Below, in pieces: positions 1-12,615 of a stretch of DNA of 64,000 bases (position 1 is its first letter; every line of letters starts with the position of its first letter). The stretch is from contig CM034233.1 of NCBI GenBank assembly GCA_019916065.1, positions 54,429,947-54,493,946 of the forward strand, in the 5' to 3' direction. Under the pieces are notes generated by a model. That model saw only the letters and a list, made by a program, of their open reading frames with translations. It searched no databases and was not told where the DNA came from. Both the position numbers and the translations under genes were made by a program. This DNA is from Vitellaria paradoxa. Taxonomy: Eukaryota; Streptophyta; Magnoliopsida; Ericales; Sapotaceae.

Positions 1-2175
1 AATCAAAGTTGGGAGCTTGAAACCAGGAAGAGACCACCTCTTGTTTTTCATCTCTATTTGGTTTGAGGTAGGGATTTTATGCTCATTCTTACATATATGA
101 TGTGTAACAAGATCTAGATCAATATTTGGTAACCATTACAAGATTTGATTTCATTTATGGAAGAAAATGAGGGTTATACACACATGTATAGGTAGAGAGA
201 GAGATAAGGATGGTTGATCCATAACTTGGCCCATAGTCAATGAAAACTCAAATTGTTGGTTTCCTTTAATGCTTATAAGACTTATGGAGATGTTATGAAC
301 ATGAAACTTTAGGTATTTTAACTTAAAGTTGGTAAATTTGAGGTTCCAAGTATGGAAAACCAAGAAATAAGAAAATAGAGCATGAAACCTGTAACTTAGA
401 TCAAGCTATGAACACACGAGAGAGACACAGTTGGGCACCCAAGACATGGGCACCCGGCTTCCTTAGGCACACAAGGCGTGGGCGCATAAGCCCTTGGGTG
501 CACTGCTGAGTGCTAGCTTGGGCGCCCACCGAGCCTAGGTCCGATTTTTGACTTTGTTTACTTTGACCTTCTACCTTAGATTTATGAAAGAGTTTAGTAA
601 CATGTTTTCGCACGAAACTTTTATTTGATTAATTGCATGGATTTAAAAAGGGAAATGTGTTCTGAAAAGTGATTAAGGATTTGTTATCTTAAGCTAATGG
701 GATTTAACTTGTAACAGTGAATAAGTGTTACCTTGAATGAAATTAATTGGAAGATTACTTTGAGATAAGAGTCTTAATCAAGTAGAATTGTGATTATGTT
801 TTGATGTAAACTAAATATTGAGGTATATGAACATGTGATTGATTAAGTAAAATGTGAATTGACAAAGAGACTCAAATTCATAATGATTATAAATGTTGAA
901 TGTTTAATAAGGTTTAATCAATGTTGATGTAAGATGAATCTTGGGATGAACCGAAAAGTGAATATATGTTTGAAAGAATTGAAATGTGAACTTTTGTTAA
1001 TAAGTGTTGGAAATTAAATGAGGTTTGGATTAAATGAAATGAAGAGAAGAAATGAGTTGTGTTCCATGATGAAATGGAATGTGGTTATGTGTGTTGGATA
1101 GTTTATGGTGATGAATGTGAATTGTGGTTAAAGAGTGTTGAATGTGATGAATGATTGGTTATGTGCCAGGGGCTATGGTGGGGTGCGAAAATAGGAAGGG
1201 TCTTAAGATTACTCTCGGGTTGAAAGACCCAGAACCTGCGTAGGGTATGGTGTCAATGCCAGTGGGTTAGTAGCCCACAACATTGTGTGTGTTTTGGCTC
1301 CTCGTGGCCCTAGACTGCGATCCTAAATGATGACGTTAGTTTATTGTTTTCGTTAGGTATTGGCCCATAAAAGACGATATTGTGGATGCACCCAACCCCC
1401 GATGACTTGTGTGGTTATGGCAATGTGATCGAATGATGAATAAGTGAAAATGTGGATGTGGAGATGTGATGGAATGATAAATAGGTGCTAATGTGGATAT
1501 GGTTGTGTGATTGAATGTTGAATATGTGATAATGTGATATGGAACGTGATTGGATATAAACTTAGGAAATTTAATAATGAAGAATAATTGGAATTGAATA
1601 CAACACATGATGTTATTGAATGACGATAAATACTTACATAAGTTGAAAACTAATTGATATTAATGAATCGTTATGGCATACAGAAAGATGTTGGTGTATC
1701 TATGCATATATGTACATTGGCATGCATGTGTTGATTACATACCTTATATGTTTATTTGAGGCATCGTGGGTACAAATGGACCCGTGCTCACATCCCTATA
1801 GATTTTGATGCAGGAACAGGTCATATCATTTAGGTGGGCTAATGGGGTTGAATTAGGTGTGCTTATGCATGAGCCCTTCTAAACTTGGAAAATGTTTTGG
1901 TTACTTAGTTTTTTTTTTATTTGAAATTGTAATATTGTACATTGAGGACTTATTCAATTTGGTTGTAAGGGCCCTAAGGCCTAAGTTATGTATTAATGGA
2001 AGGAATATTGGAAGTTTGTGACTTGACTATAGCCAAAGTTAAATTTATGTTATCTCATCATATGTTTTGGGCTCACCTAGAAGTTTTGTATTGCTTTGAT
2101 CATGGTTCGTTATATTAGTGCATGTTATGTGTGTGTATCACTCACCCCTTGCTTCACGAGATTCGGGGCATGACA
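1..2175 (+). mobile_element. LTR-A: long Ty3-type LTR, 5' part outside window
   Basis: This stretch has the same order of blocks as 3545-6158 and 31425-48199: a GGTAGGGATTT block with an ATATATGA-type motif (67-100), an array of GGGCGCCC-like motifs (430-532), a block with GTAGCCCACAA and CTCCTCGTGGCCCT (about 1265-1315), and an end reading CACCCCTTGCTTCACGAGATTCGGGGCATGACA-like up to 2175. By comparison with LTR-B, about 600 bases of its start lie before the window. It interrupts the left Athila LTR: sequence resuming at 2176 (ATTAC) continues what is uninterrupted at 17659. No coding sequence is supported; short ORFs here are chance. Lineage (Del/Tekay-like) is a guess from the TGTAAT...GACA ends and length. 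Confidence 0.75.
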
Positions 2176-2316
2176 ATTACAGAGAATATAGTCAAAGATT
2201 TTCGTTTTCAAAAGCTTTTGAAACAAATGATTTGAAACAAATGAAATCAAATTTGAAAGGTGTAGATTCCTACGTATGAGTTTTCACAAACCATGTGAAG
2301 GGTCTACGCACATCCC

Positions 2317-2428
2317 AAGCACTCTGCTGGGTCGACACTGACATTGAAAGACGAAAGCTAGGGGAGCGAATGGGATTAGATACCCCAGTAGTCCTAGTCG
2401 TAAATGATGGATACTAGGCGATGTATAT
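2317..2428 (+). other. Nuclear plastid DNA fragment: part of plastid 16S rRNA gene
   Basis: The stretch contains AGCACTCTGCTGGG, GACGAAAGCTAGGGGAGCG, GATTAGATACCCCAGTAGTCC and ATGGATACTAGGCG in the order found in the plastid (bacterial-type) 16S rRNA gene around the 790 loop. A plant mitochondrial 18S would read differently at the GGGATTAGATACCCC segment. Several C-to-T changes (for example CTAGTCGTAAATGATGG, where plastid rRNA has CTAGCCGTAAACGATGG) indicate an old insertion that has lost methylated cytosines. About 110 bases are recognisable, so this is a fossil and not a functional rRNA gene. It lies in the left Athila LTR and is absent from the right one, so it arrived after the Athila inserted. 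Confidence 0.85.
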
Positions 2429-3150
2429 TTTTTTGGGACTGCCATTTAAAAATTAAAAGGTTACTCATTATTCTAGTTGGATGTGAAAGACATCTATTGT
2501 TCAAAAGAGAATGAGTCATTCTTTACTATTCATTATCTATTTGTTTTTTAGATAGCATTTTCTTCATAAAAAAATAATAAACATAGATAGAAAATGTGAA
2601 AACCGAAATAAATATTATTTGAAATAGAATAAAATATTACTAGAAATATATATATAAAGAAAAATGAATAGGATATGTGATCATGTGATTTTTTTTTTTT
2701 TTTTTTTTTACTTATTGGTCAAGATTGAGGAAAGAATACGCCTAATCTAATTGAAATTTTCAAATTCGAATGAAACTAATACAATAATTAATTACAAACT
2801 ATAATAAATAATTAGTTAAGGTATACATAGTTTGATAAAATGAAATTTTAGTATTTTTTTTTATTTTCTATTTTCATCTATTTATTTTCTATTTTCAAAT
2901 AAATTAAATAGAAAATAAAGTTAATTTTCTATTAAAGTGACAGATATTATAGCCTTTCCTATATCCTATAAATGTCTTTTTTTGAAATGGAAATCAACTA
3001 ATCAATTCCATAATAAATTAGTTAATTTTTTTTGAATAAATTGACTAAAAAGGGGGAAGTTCTTGTTTCACTGGGCCAAGTTATTAACTTTAGTTGATCC
3101 TATGATTCATATCACAATCAAGTACTCTGTTTTAGGGTTTTATGTATCCT
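2429..3150. other. AT-rich insert of unknown origin, joined to the plastid fragment
   Basis: This 720-base segment is absent from the corresponding place in the right Athila LTR (about 17788), so it came in with, or next to, the 16S fragment. It is very AT-rich with long T runs (2690-2712) and no supported ORF. Its texture resembles plastid intergenic spacer, which would make the whole 2317-3150 block a mosaic of joined plastid pieces, but I could not assign it to a particular plastid locus. Confidence 0.4.
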
Positions 3151-3544
3151 TGCTCAATAACCCACCTTTCCTTGATTCATTGAATCAAGAAAGAAGGGTT
3201 TATGCTAGCATGATTTTAAGATGAATAACAAACAAATCACACATAGAAATACTAAACTAAAGAATGAATCGTAAAGATGTATTATTAAAATAAAAAGTGT
3301 TTTATTGAAAAATAACGTACTTTGAAATCTAATTCAATCAGTAATAACGAACTAGAAAAGATGTAACGATCCCTACGAAAGCTCCACCAAACTTCAAAAG
3401 CATTCTCTAAACATTGAAAATACTCTAAAACTCTCTCAAAAGTCTAAATGAAAAGTAAGGTAGAATGTTCTTATGGCCATACATAAGATAATATTTATAT
3501 CCTAACACAAAACCCTAAAAAAAGCTAAAAGTTTTCGCACAACA

Positions 3545-6158
3545 TGTAATATCCTGAATTTTCATATTAATATAATTTGATGGTTTTAACATGTTTTAGG
3601 CATGTTAGTATGTTAATTAAGTAAGTTTAGTCATTAAAGATGACTTGGGGGTGTGAATTTTGGAAGAAATTGGCAAAATAGCTCAAAAGTCAACGTTTTG
3701 ACTCGGGAGGACACTGAGGGGCGCCCGTGGTTTTTGAGGGGCACCCATGGCTCTAGGACGGGTGCCCGTGGTTTTGAGGGGCGCCCCACTTGTGCAGAAA
3801 ATCACAGTAAGTTGACCTCTGCATTTTCCAGCCAAGACTTAACCCTATTGACACCTATACTAGCTAGGGGTGAGGGGAGACCTGAGGATTACTATTTGGG
3901 GAATTAAAAATATTGTTATATATATATATTAGATTGATTTGATGCAAGAGAGAGAGAGAGAAGTGGCTAGGGAAGAGAGAGGGTTCGGTTGAGAGCAAGA
4001 GAAGAGCAAAGGAGAAGAAGAAGACCACTGGTTGGGTTTTCAAAGGTAGGTCTTCCAAAACTTCATGGAACTCAAATTCCTTTTACAAGATTGAAATTAG
4101 GACCTTAAGAAACCTTCCTATGTTATTCATTTTTAGTTTTGATCAAGGAGGGAGAAGATTGGAGCCATCAAAGTTTGAGAGTTTGGAAGCTCAAGACACC
4201 CTTTTGTTGGTCTATCCTTTTACCACTCAAGGTAGGGATTTCTAGTCTCATTTTAACATATATGAGATGTATTTAAGCTAGTAACACTTCTATGAAATTT
4301 ATTTAAGATTTGGAACCCTTGGAAGTGGAGTTTGTGTGGATGAATGGTTGTGTGTTTATATGTGTAAAGGTTGGACCAAGATTTTTGTAGTGAAGAAATG
4401 GATGGATTAAAATTTGTTTTGATGGACTTTTTGGAGTCTTTTAGGTCCTAGACAACCCAAGAAAATAAGGTATTAGGTCAGATATTGGATTGGGTAAAGT
4501 TTGGCACCTAAAAACATGGCTTAGAGCTTGAACTGGAGCAGAATAACTTTCTGGACAATAGAGGGGTGCCCGTGGGTTTTGGAGGGGCACCTATGACCCT
4601 TGAGGGGCGCCGTGATCTTTTGTGGGGCGCCCATGACCCTTTAGGGGAGCCCATGAACTTTTGGTGGGGCGCCCACCGAGACTAGAACACTTTTCCTGAT
4701 TTTTCTTAACTTGACTTCCTACCTTGGGATTATGAAGGGGTTGGTAATATGTTTGTGTGTGAGACTTTTATTTGATTAATTGTATAGATTTTCAAATGGA
4801 AATGAGCTTTTAAAAAGTGATTAAAGATTGATTATTTTAAACCTATGAGATTAAGCTTATAAAAGGGGAATGCTTGTTACCATGAATGAAATGAATTGAA
4901 AGCCTACTTTGAGATAAGAGTCTTAATCAAATAGAATTGTGAATGTGCCTTATTGTAAATTAAATGTTGAAGTGTATGAACTTGTGATTCCATTAATGAA
5001 TTGTGATTTGGCAAAAAGAAGCTCATGTTCATAACAATGAAAGATGTTAAATGTTTAATGATGCTTAATAAATGTTGTTATGTGATGAATCCTGGGATGA
5101 ACCGGAATGTGGATTTGTGTTGTGGAAAAGTATGTGATGTTGAATGTGGACTTGTGACTGATGAGATGTCATGTGATGAATGATTGTTTGTGTGCAGGGA
5201 CCATGGTGGGGTGCAGAAATGGAAGGGTTTAGAGAGTACCCTCGGGTTGAGAGTCCCAGAACCTACGCAGGGTTTGGTGTCAATGCCAGTGGGTTAGTAG
5301 CCCACAACATTATGTGTGTTTTTGGCTCCTCGTGGCCCTGGACGGTGATCCTAAACGACGATGTCGGTTTATCGTTTCCGTTGGGTGTTGGCCCATAAAA
5401 GACGATAGTATGTATGCATCCAACCCCTGATGACTTGTTTGGTTATGGTTGTGTAATGTGATGATGAATGGATGATGATATGAATATGGTTTTTTGATGG
5501 AATGATATTAAATGATGAAATAGTGTTGAAAGGTGACTGGAATCGAAGTTTGTATTGCAAAACATAAACATTAATCGAAATTGAAATTTTAAACTTTGAC
5601 ATTGTTGCTTGAGTATACGTTTTCACCTAGTTTGGTCGATGGATATGATAATGTAATGTTATGAATATAGACAATGTTAAAATGGATAACCTTATTTGGG
5701 ATGCATTGCATGGTTAGATTGCATACCATATATGTTTTCTTGAGACTTTGTGGGCACAAGTGGACCCGTGCTCACATCCCTACAGACTTTAATGCAAGTA
5801 CAAGCAATAACAATCAAGTGGGTTGATGTGTTGGGACTAGGAGGTTATGCATGAGCCCTATCAAGCTTAACAAAGCTCTTAGTCTTCTAACTTGAATTTC
5901 TTTTGGGGTTGTAATATTGTACTCTTCTAAACCTTTTCGAATTGGTTGTAATGGCCTTAAGGCCTAAGTTATGTAATTTGAGAATGGTGTATGGAATTTA
6001 TGTTATGGCAGTAGTCAAGTTAAGCTTATATTATTTTATCTTATGTCTTGGGCTCACTAGCTTATGTTGTGTTGCTCTGATTATGGGATTGGCTATATTA
6101 GTGCATGTTATGTGTGTTTATCACTCACCCCTCGGGTCATGAGATTCGGGGCGTAACA
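3545..6158 (+). mobile_element. LTR-B: solo LTR (2614 bp) with 5-bp target duplication
   Basis: It starts TGTAATATCC at 3545 and ends GGGGCGTAACA at 6158. It is flanked by the direct repeat CAACA (3540-3544 and 6159-6163). The empty site survives in the other Athila LTR as CAGCA at 18173-18177, in otherwise matching sequence, which fixes both ends. No internal retroelement domain is present, so it is a solo LTR left by recombination. It shares its block order with LTR-A, LTR-C and LTR-D. Inside are a GA microsatellite (about 3948-3962), two arrays of GGGCGCCC-like motifs (3717-3790, 4560-4680), and the GTAGCCCACAAC / CTCCTCGTGGCCCT block at about 5296-5340. Confidence 0.92.
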
Positions 6159-6478
6159 CAACAACATATTGTGGTCTAGACCACCCGATAAGGTGTCTGA
6201 ACCATAGAACCTTTTTCTTCTAGGTTCTGCTTCCTCCTTCTAGCTTGGCTTTTAACCTATTCCGAACCACTCGAGGGGGTGTCCGAACCACAATGTCCTC
6301 TTCATCCTCTGAACCACTTTCATTCCTACTAGTTATGATTATTTTGCCTTTTTTCCTATAATTTAAAAAATAAATTCCACAAGTAATAAAATAATAACAA
6401 AATTCTAAAATTAATTACTTAAACGCATTAATAAATGTCAAAATATGGAGTTTGTAATTACACTTTTTAAGTGTAATC

Positions 6479-6500
6479 ACACCCGCCAACTTAAGCGTTG
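6479..6500 (-). other. Polypurine tract next to Athila 3' LTR
   Basis: On the minus strand the bases just before the LTR read AACTTAAGTTGGCGGGTG, purine-rich and in the position where plus-strand DNA synthesis of a Ty3 element is primed. It directly abuts the LTR end at 6478. Confidence 0.6.
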
Positions 6501-9226
6501 CTAGTCCTTAGCAATGCTTTTATTGAAATGAAATGAAACTACTATCCTATTTCTCTTTTTGTTGGAAACACGGCTACACTTAGTTACGTGCAGCAAGCCT
6601 TTTAAACCCTAGGTTCCCCCTAGTGGACGAGTGAAGTCTTGTGAGGGTTTGTAATGAATCTACCCACAAAATTCCTAAACTAACCCAATAGATGGTAATT
6701 ATCATTTCAATAACTTCTGATTTAAGTTCAATGCGAAATAAGCACCAAAATTTTAGAACGTCATATAAATTCTCCCAATGTGTATTTAACTCACCTACTT
6801 TTCAACCATCTCATTTCAAATATGCCAATTCATATCATTTAATCAAAATAGTCATCAAACATACTCAAAAGACTACAGTCTTGACTTCAAATCTCACCAA
6901 GTTGATCACTCAAATAGAATAAAGTCACTCGAGAAGGGTTACTCTCGTGGTTCATACAAGATTACAATGTCAAATAAATGCAATGACCCCAATCAAAAGG
7001 TGATTGAATGAATTAAAGTATAGAGTATTTCATAACTTCATGAATAGAATGTATCAATGCTTAAGCAAGACAACTACCATCGATCACATGAAATAAATCA
7101 ATGTCCTTCTAAGTGTCTTTCACCTAAAGTCCATTAGCTTTTTACTAGGTTGTAACTTGGCCAAACGGGTATTGGTTAGACAAATAAAGGATAGGGAAAA
7201 TCTAAGTGCATGTCCAAGGATAGTGCAATGCAATATCCCCCCAAACTTTTCCTTTTTCAACTTCTTGAGAACCTAACATTGAAGCTCAATCAAACTTATA
7301 TATATATATATTTTTTAATAAGACCAATAACTAACTTTTGAAGTAATAAATCCCTTTTTTTCCTTCTTCTTTTTTTTTATGAGTTACCACAATTTACCAT
7401 CACAAATTCCCCTTTCATTGACCTTTATAAAATTGCACCAATATCCCAAGACATGCCAGGGTTGGTTTACCTATACATTTGAGGTTAAAAGGGTCGTAAA
7501 TGTGGCTAAACAAGTAAAAAAAATTTTATTTATTATTTCATTTCTTTAAAGGCTTCAAAATGGCTCCAAGGGTTATGTAAATCAAAGGAAAGTTTCAGGC
7601 TTTCAATTATAAAAAAGAGGGCCTAATATCACTCTCTAGGTTAATAACACTTTGTCAAAAACACTAATCTACACATGTAAATCAACAAATAGCATCTTGT
7701 GCATTTAATACCAAAGAAATTAATGTAATGAAGCTATTCAAAGAAAGTGAGATGAAATAATTTAAAAAGAGCATTGTAAAACCCTCTAAAATGAAAAGTT
7801 AGGCTCAAAAGCTCACACAATGTAGAGTTCTAAGTCTCCATCTATGTCTTGGCATATTTGAATGACGAAATCTCATAAATTCCAATCCTTGACATATTTT
7901 TAACTCAATGATTTTAAGTGACAAGTTTACAACACATTAGAAAATTTTATAATAAATTTTTAAATTAAGTTTCCCATTGACAATTGAAACCAAACCATTT
8001 GTTATTTACATGAATAACACCATCTTTGGATTAAGTACTAAAACATTCACTAGTCACTACTATACCATGGGCAACATAAACACATGACCACCCCCCAACT
8101 TAAGATGCTTATTGTCCTCAATGTGTGTAAAGGAAAAACAATGGTGAAAATGTAAGGTAAACGTGTGGTGTGCATATGTCATGGTTCCCCTAACTAAGGT
8201 TCAAGTGACTAATGATACCAATGAAATAACATAAATAAAATAACAAAATAATTAACTTAGCATAAAAGAAATAAAAAAAAGGATTAAGAATTACCTCATG
8301 TTGGCTTCAAATTAGTCTAGTGCATTGTGAAAATCATGAATGGATTGCATTGAAATCTCAAAGTCATCATGCTGCTTTGACTTACTGGAACTTTCATTGC
8401 TCTCATTAGACTCAGTGTCAGTGTCATAGCTCTCAGTAGACTCATTCTCAGTATCTATACTATTAGTGTTAGGCACGTCTTCCAGTGGTGGCATATTTTG
8501 GCAATCCGAAGGTGGACTTTCCTCAGATCCTACTTTGGTTTTAGTGTCAGTGTCGTAAGTACGTGCATCAAACCATTCATCATATATGTCTAGCTCAACC
8601 CAGCCCATTTGTAAAAGAAGATCGAGGTCAACATCATCCTATCCTTGCCCCTCAAGGAATTGTTAAGGTGTGATATGAACAAGGGGAGGAAAAATAAGTG
8701 GCAAAGGTAGTGAATTACTCTCTCCAAAATACTCATCAGGCCATGTATTTAAATCAACCTCTAAGCTTTCTGAGTCACTCTCATCAGTAGACATATGAAT
8801 TGTAAGTTCCCACTTATGTTTCCTACCAATTAAAGTATTAGGGTTTTCTTTCTGATTAGGTTTATCCTCATTGAAACAGACATGATGTACTTGTTCTTAC
8901 AAAGAATATAGAAAGAGAGTTTAATGACATAAATAAACAAATTGTGCGAACATAAAGCAATATCAACACTCAACATGGATATATAAAGAGAAAACAATTC
9001 AAGAAAGAGAACTAAAAGAAAACAAAGAGCAAAATGCAATTAACAAATAAGTTAACAATGTCAAAATAGTCAAAATGTCACAATTAATACATCAGTACAA
9101 ACTATTAAAATTAATTACAGAGTTTTAGAAATATCAAATAAAGCAGTGAAACTAAATCCTAAACTCTCAAAATAAGAACAACTATCAGAAAGAAAAGAAA
9201 ATAACTAAAAGAAGTAAAATATCCAG
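6501..9226 (-). other. Athila 3' spacer between ORF3 and the 3' LTR, with one acidic ORF
   Basis: This long, mostly non-coding stretch is usual for Athila-type elements. One 98-codon minus-strand ORF (8312-8608) encodes a very acidic Ser/Asp/Glu-rich stretch with repeated ESNES / DTDTES-like runs and no recognisable domain. It may be a remnant of the element's third ORF region or chance low complexity. Nothing else in the stretch is supported as coding. Confidence 0.5.
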
Positions 9227-10404
9227 TCACTGTGGTGGCGGAGGTGGATGTGACTCTCTAATGTGGTCCAAGATGTTCTGAAGAAGATGACCGTGTGTCT
9301 GCCATGTCTGATGAATACGCAGTAAGAGTTGATGGTCATCCTCCTGATTCTGCTCTAGGTGACTGATCCGCTCAGCTAAGGCACTAATCTGAATGGCTAG
9401 CTCAGCATTAGTGACCTCCTACTCTTCTTCCTCTTCTGGCTCCTCCTGGGCATGTAATGGACCACCTTCTTCCACAACATTTTCTTCCGTCTTCCTCTTT
9501 TTTTTCTTTGACATAAGACCTCGGGATTTGGAGTAGGATGTGATGTTGAATGGTTGCAATCCTGAGGCTAAGGGCATGTCATCAGTAATCTAGGCCCCTT
9601 TCTTCTGAATATCTCTATAAGGACCCCTCCAGAAAGTAAAGTAGCTAGGTCTCGTGGGTGCTCATACGTGTATGTCACTTGGTGCCAAATATATGAGGGC
9701 AAATCAATGGTCATCCCAGTCCCAATGGCATAGATCAATCGAGCTCTAAGTGGGCTATAGTCTGAGTTCCTAGTCTGGGGCAACAGATTCATGCATGAGA
9801 ACATGTGAAGTGCCCAATACTTATCCTTAAGTGCAGAGATTGGCTTCCTACACTCCCCTGTCTACTCTTGATCTTCAAATAAAATCTCTGAAGCTATAAT
9901 GGGTAATGGTGGGGTGCTATCAACAGGATAGGTGAACTTTGGGTTTGGGACTTGAGGTAACTGAAAGACTTGGGCAAAATCGTCTGGTGTGAGTGTTATT
10001 TTAGCCCCTCCGACCTAGCTAATAATTCTTTCCCTACCCCTCCTCCTTATAATGGAACCTTCTTTGACATTAGTAAAGAATGCCCTCACCGCATCAACCA
10101 CACAGTTGGTGTGGAACTTGGCAATGCTAAGCCACTAACACCATTCAAAGTTTTGCTCTAACATGAATTCCTCATGCCTAAAGTTGTCAATCTACCAAAA
10201 ATGCTCAATTACCACAGGTTTATGCCCCCATATATCATCATACTGACCCTCTACTTCTTCTCTCCAAAACCAATTTCTATCAAATGAGATATATCCTAAT
10301 AGCCTATTAGCATTGCGTTTCACTCTTAGGACCATGATAGCTACAAAAACACAAAGAAAATTTATTGAATTAATCATAATTCTCAATCCCCTATGTCCAC
10401 ACAA
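9227..10404 (-). pseudogene. Athila third ORF, broken ('putative plant transposon protein'-like)
   Basis: Conceptual translation on the minus strand is continuous from about 10404 to the TGA at 9227 apart from about five in-frame TAG codons and one frameshift near 9580-9600. The middle contains a segment with SPLRARLIYAIGTG and DLATLLSGG. That segment resembles the domain usually annotated 'putative plant transposon protein' in ORFs placed after integrase in Athila-like elements. The C-terminal part begins with a basic run (SKKKKRK), followed by a Glu-rich stretch, a probable short coiled coil (AELAIQISALAERISHLEQ) and a Pro-rich tail. Its function is unknown; such ORFs have been called env-like by position. 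The all-TAG stops suggest CAG-to-TAG decay. Sequence at 10405-10966 may hold more of the N-terminus but I could not join it. Confidence 0.6.
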
Positions 10405-11231
10405 GTTCAGTAGCCCATTTCTACTGACAACAATTTAAACATTAAACTAAAGAAAGTGGGTCCTATGTTTGGCAAGGTGGCAATACAACATCCACCAAAA
10501 AGATTCCATTGCAAGATTTTTGAAACATATATTTTGATAAAGAAAGCAATGGACATCAGTTGCTTGAGAAACTGACAAAAATTGTGGAGTCCAATAGGAC
10601 CCACGAACCCACTTGGTGAAAGGGATTGCTCTTTGCGGAGAGAAATTAAAAAATGTAATGAAATTTGATTTGAAACAAGCAATCTCCATCAAAATATTGT
10701 TTGAAGTCCATTATAGGATTGAAATTAAAGAAAATTTGAACCCTTATTGAACATGAACTCAGGTTCAAAGAAATTTGTATAAATGACGACCTAGGGTTTG
10801 AAATGGAGAAGATGCTCACCTTAGACCGGTTATTTGAAGAAATTGGAGTGAAACTTTGATGTATAATCCTCAGGGAAGCTGGGGTGTGAAGTAATCTCAA
10901 AGCATGTGAGGTGGAATCAGGAGAAGATTGAGAGAGGTGTGAAAATTTTGGAGTTAAAATCGCCAAAGGTCTTGTTTAAAAGGTTGTAGGGTCTGGACCA
11001 CCCACTGGGTGTTCAGACCACAAAAAGTTGGGCTCCAATTTTTTTCACGGAAAGCATAGTGTGGTCTGGACCATTGGGTCTGGGTGTTCGGACCACAAAA
11101 CTGGATATTTAAATTTTTTTTTAAAAACAAAAAAATATTAGACTTATATTTCAAAACTTAAACTAAAGTAAAATTTAAGATTTTCACTAAACCTAAAAAT
11201 GATACAAGTACAATGATTTGCTAATCCTAGA

Positions 11232-12497
11232 TTATTCATAAGGTGGAGGATCCAGAAGATCCCACAATTCAACCAAACCAATGAAATTTTCTAAATAGGG
11301 TTTAAGTCTATGCCCATTGACTTTAAATCTATTCCTATTTTTCGGATTTTCTATTTCAACAGCCCCATGTTTAGAAACATGTTTCATAATAAATGGGTCA
11401 GACCACTTGGATTGCAATTTGCCAAGAAATAGATGAAGTTGTGATCGATAAAGGACTACTTTCTGACCTTCATGAAATGAACGTCTTGCAATATGCTGGT
11501 CGTGTCCTTTCTTCATCTTTTCTTTGGAAATTTGAGCATTCTCATGAGCATGATTTCTTAATTCCTCCATTTCTACAATCTAAAGTTTACGGTGAAGCCC
11601 GGCCTCAACGATATTAGCATTGAATTATTTAATGGCCCAATATGCCTTATGTTCTAATTCAACAGGTAGATGGCATGGCTTCCCATAAACTAATTTGTAC
11701 GGTGACATCCCTAGGGTAGTTTTATAAGTTGTACAATATGCCTATAGAGAGTCAATCAGTCGTAGTGACCAGTCCTTGCAATTCGGGTTAACTATTTTTC
11801 TCAAGAATTTGTTTTATCTCCCTATTATTAAGTTCTAATTAGCCACTTGTCTGTGGGTGGTATGATGTACCAACTTTATGAACTACACCATATTTGAGCA
11901 ATAGTGCTCCCACAGGATGATTGCACAAGTGTTTGCCTCCATCACTAATACTAGCCCGAGGTACTCCAAAACGCGAGAAAATATTCTTATGGAGGAAATT
12001 AAACACGACTTTATGATCATTAGTTCTAGTGGCAATTGCTTCAACCTATTTAGACACTTAATCAACCCCTACTAAAATATATTCATACCCATGTGAAATT
12101 GGGAAAGGACCCATGAAATCTATTTCCCCAACAATCAAACACCTCTAAAACAAGAATAGGGGATAAAGGCATCATGTTTCTACGTGTTAGACTCCCAAGC
12201 GTTGGCATCTATCACATGTGGTGCAAAAATGATGGACATCTTTAAACAATGAAGGCCAATAAAATCCACATTGAAGGATTTTTGCTGCGGTTTTGTTTAT
12301 AGAAAAATGTCCACACAAGCTTGGGTATGGCAAAACTCAAGTATGCTAGGTACTTCCCACTCAGGGATACAACGTTGAATCATTTGATCAGGGCAATACT
12401 TGAATAAATAGGGATCATCCCAAGAGAAAACTCTAACATTTCGTAAGAATTTCTTTTTATCTTTATAACTCCATTCATTTAGGATTTTTTCTGTCAT
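11232..12497 (-). pseudogene. Athila integrase region, broken
   Basis: The C-terminal part (11232-11570, 112 codons open) shows the pattern of Ty3 integrase C-termini: [23 protein letters not shown] and [10 protein letters not shown]. Upstream in the same direction are core-like pieces with DFMGPFPISHG, FGVPRASISDGG and SYHPQTSG, separated by stops. A further piece at 12297-12497 carries an N-terminal segment with ILEFCHTQ followed by a broken zinc-finger CxxC region. Integrase would join element DNA to the host genome. Several stops are TAG or TAA in place of likely CAG/CAA, so it is inactive. Confidence 0.8.
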
Positions 12498-12615
12498 AAG
12501 TAATTAGCAATATCAGCATAGCAAGGAGGATTGGAGACTGTTATTGCTTCTATGTTAAACAATTGTTCATCTAAGAAGCTATCATTTATTTGAGTTTCAT
12601 CATTTGGGTAAGCTT

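Larger units (their letters stand above)
2176..6478 (-). repeat. 3' LTR of the Athila element, split by a plastid-containing block and LTR-B
   Basis: Segments 2176-2316, about 3150-3544 and 6164-6478 align in order with 17659-18492 (the 5' LTR). Shared blocks include ACAGAGAATATAGTC, CTTGATTC.TTGAATCAAG, AACGATCCCTACGAAAGC and ACTTTTTAAGTGTAAT. Removing the inserted pieces leaves about 850 bases, against 834 for the same part of the right LTR. The LTR terminus on the internal side is ...AAGTGTAATCA at 6478. The remaining part (equivalent to 16986-17658) lies left of LTR-A, outside the window. Confidence 0.85.

Noticed and set aside
1336..1608. A 90-codon minus-strand ORF and similar ORFs in the long LTRs
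   Set aside because: They are His/Ile/Ser-rich by composition, have no domain, and differ or vanish between LTR copies.
2317..2428. A functional rRNA gene
   Set aside because: Only about 110 bases match 16S, with several transitions, and both sides are retroelement or AT-rich sequence; it is an organelle-DNA fossil.
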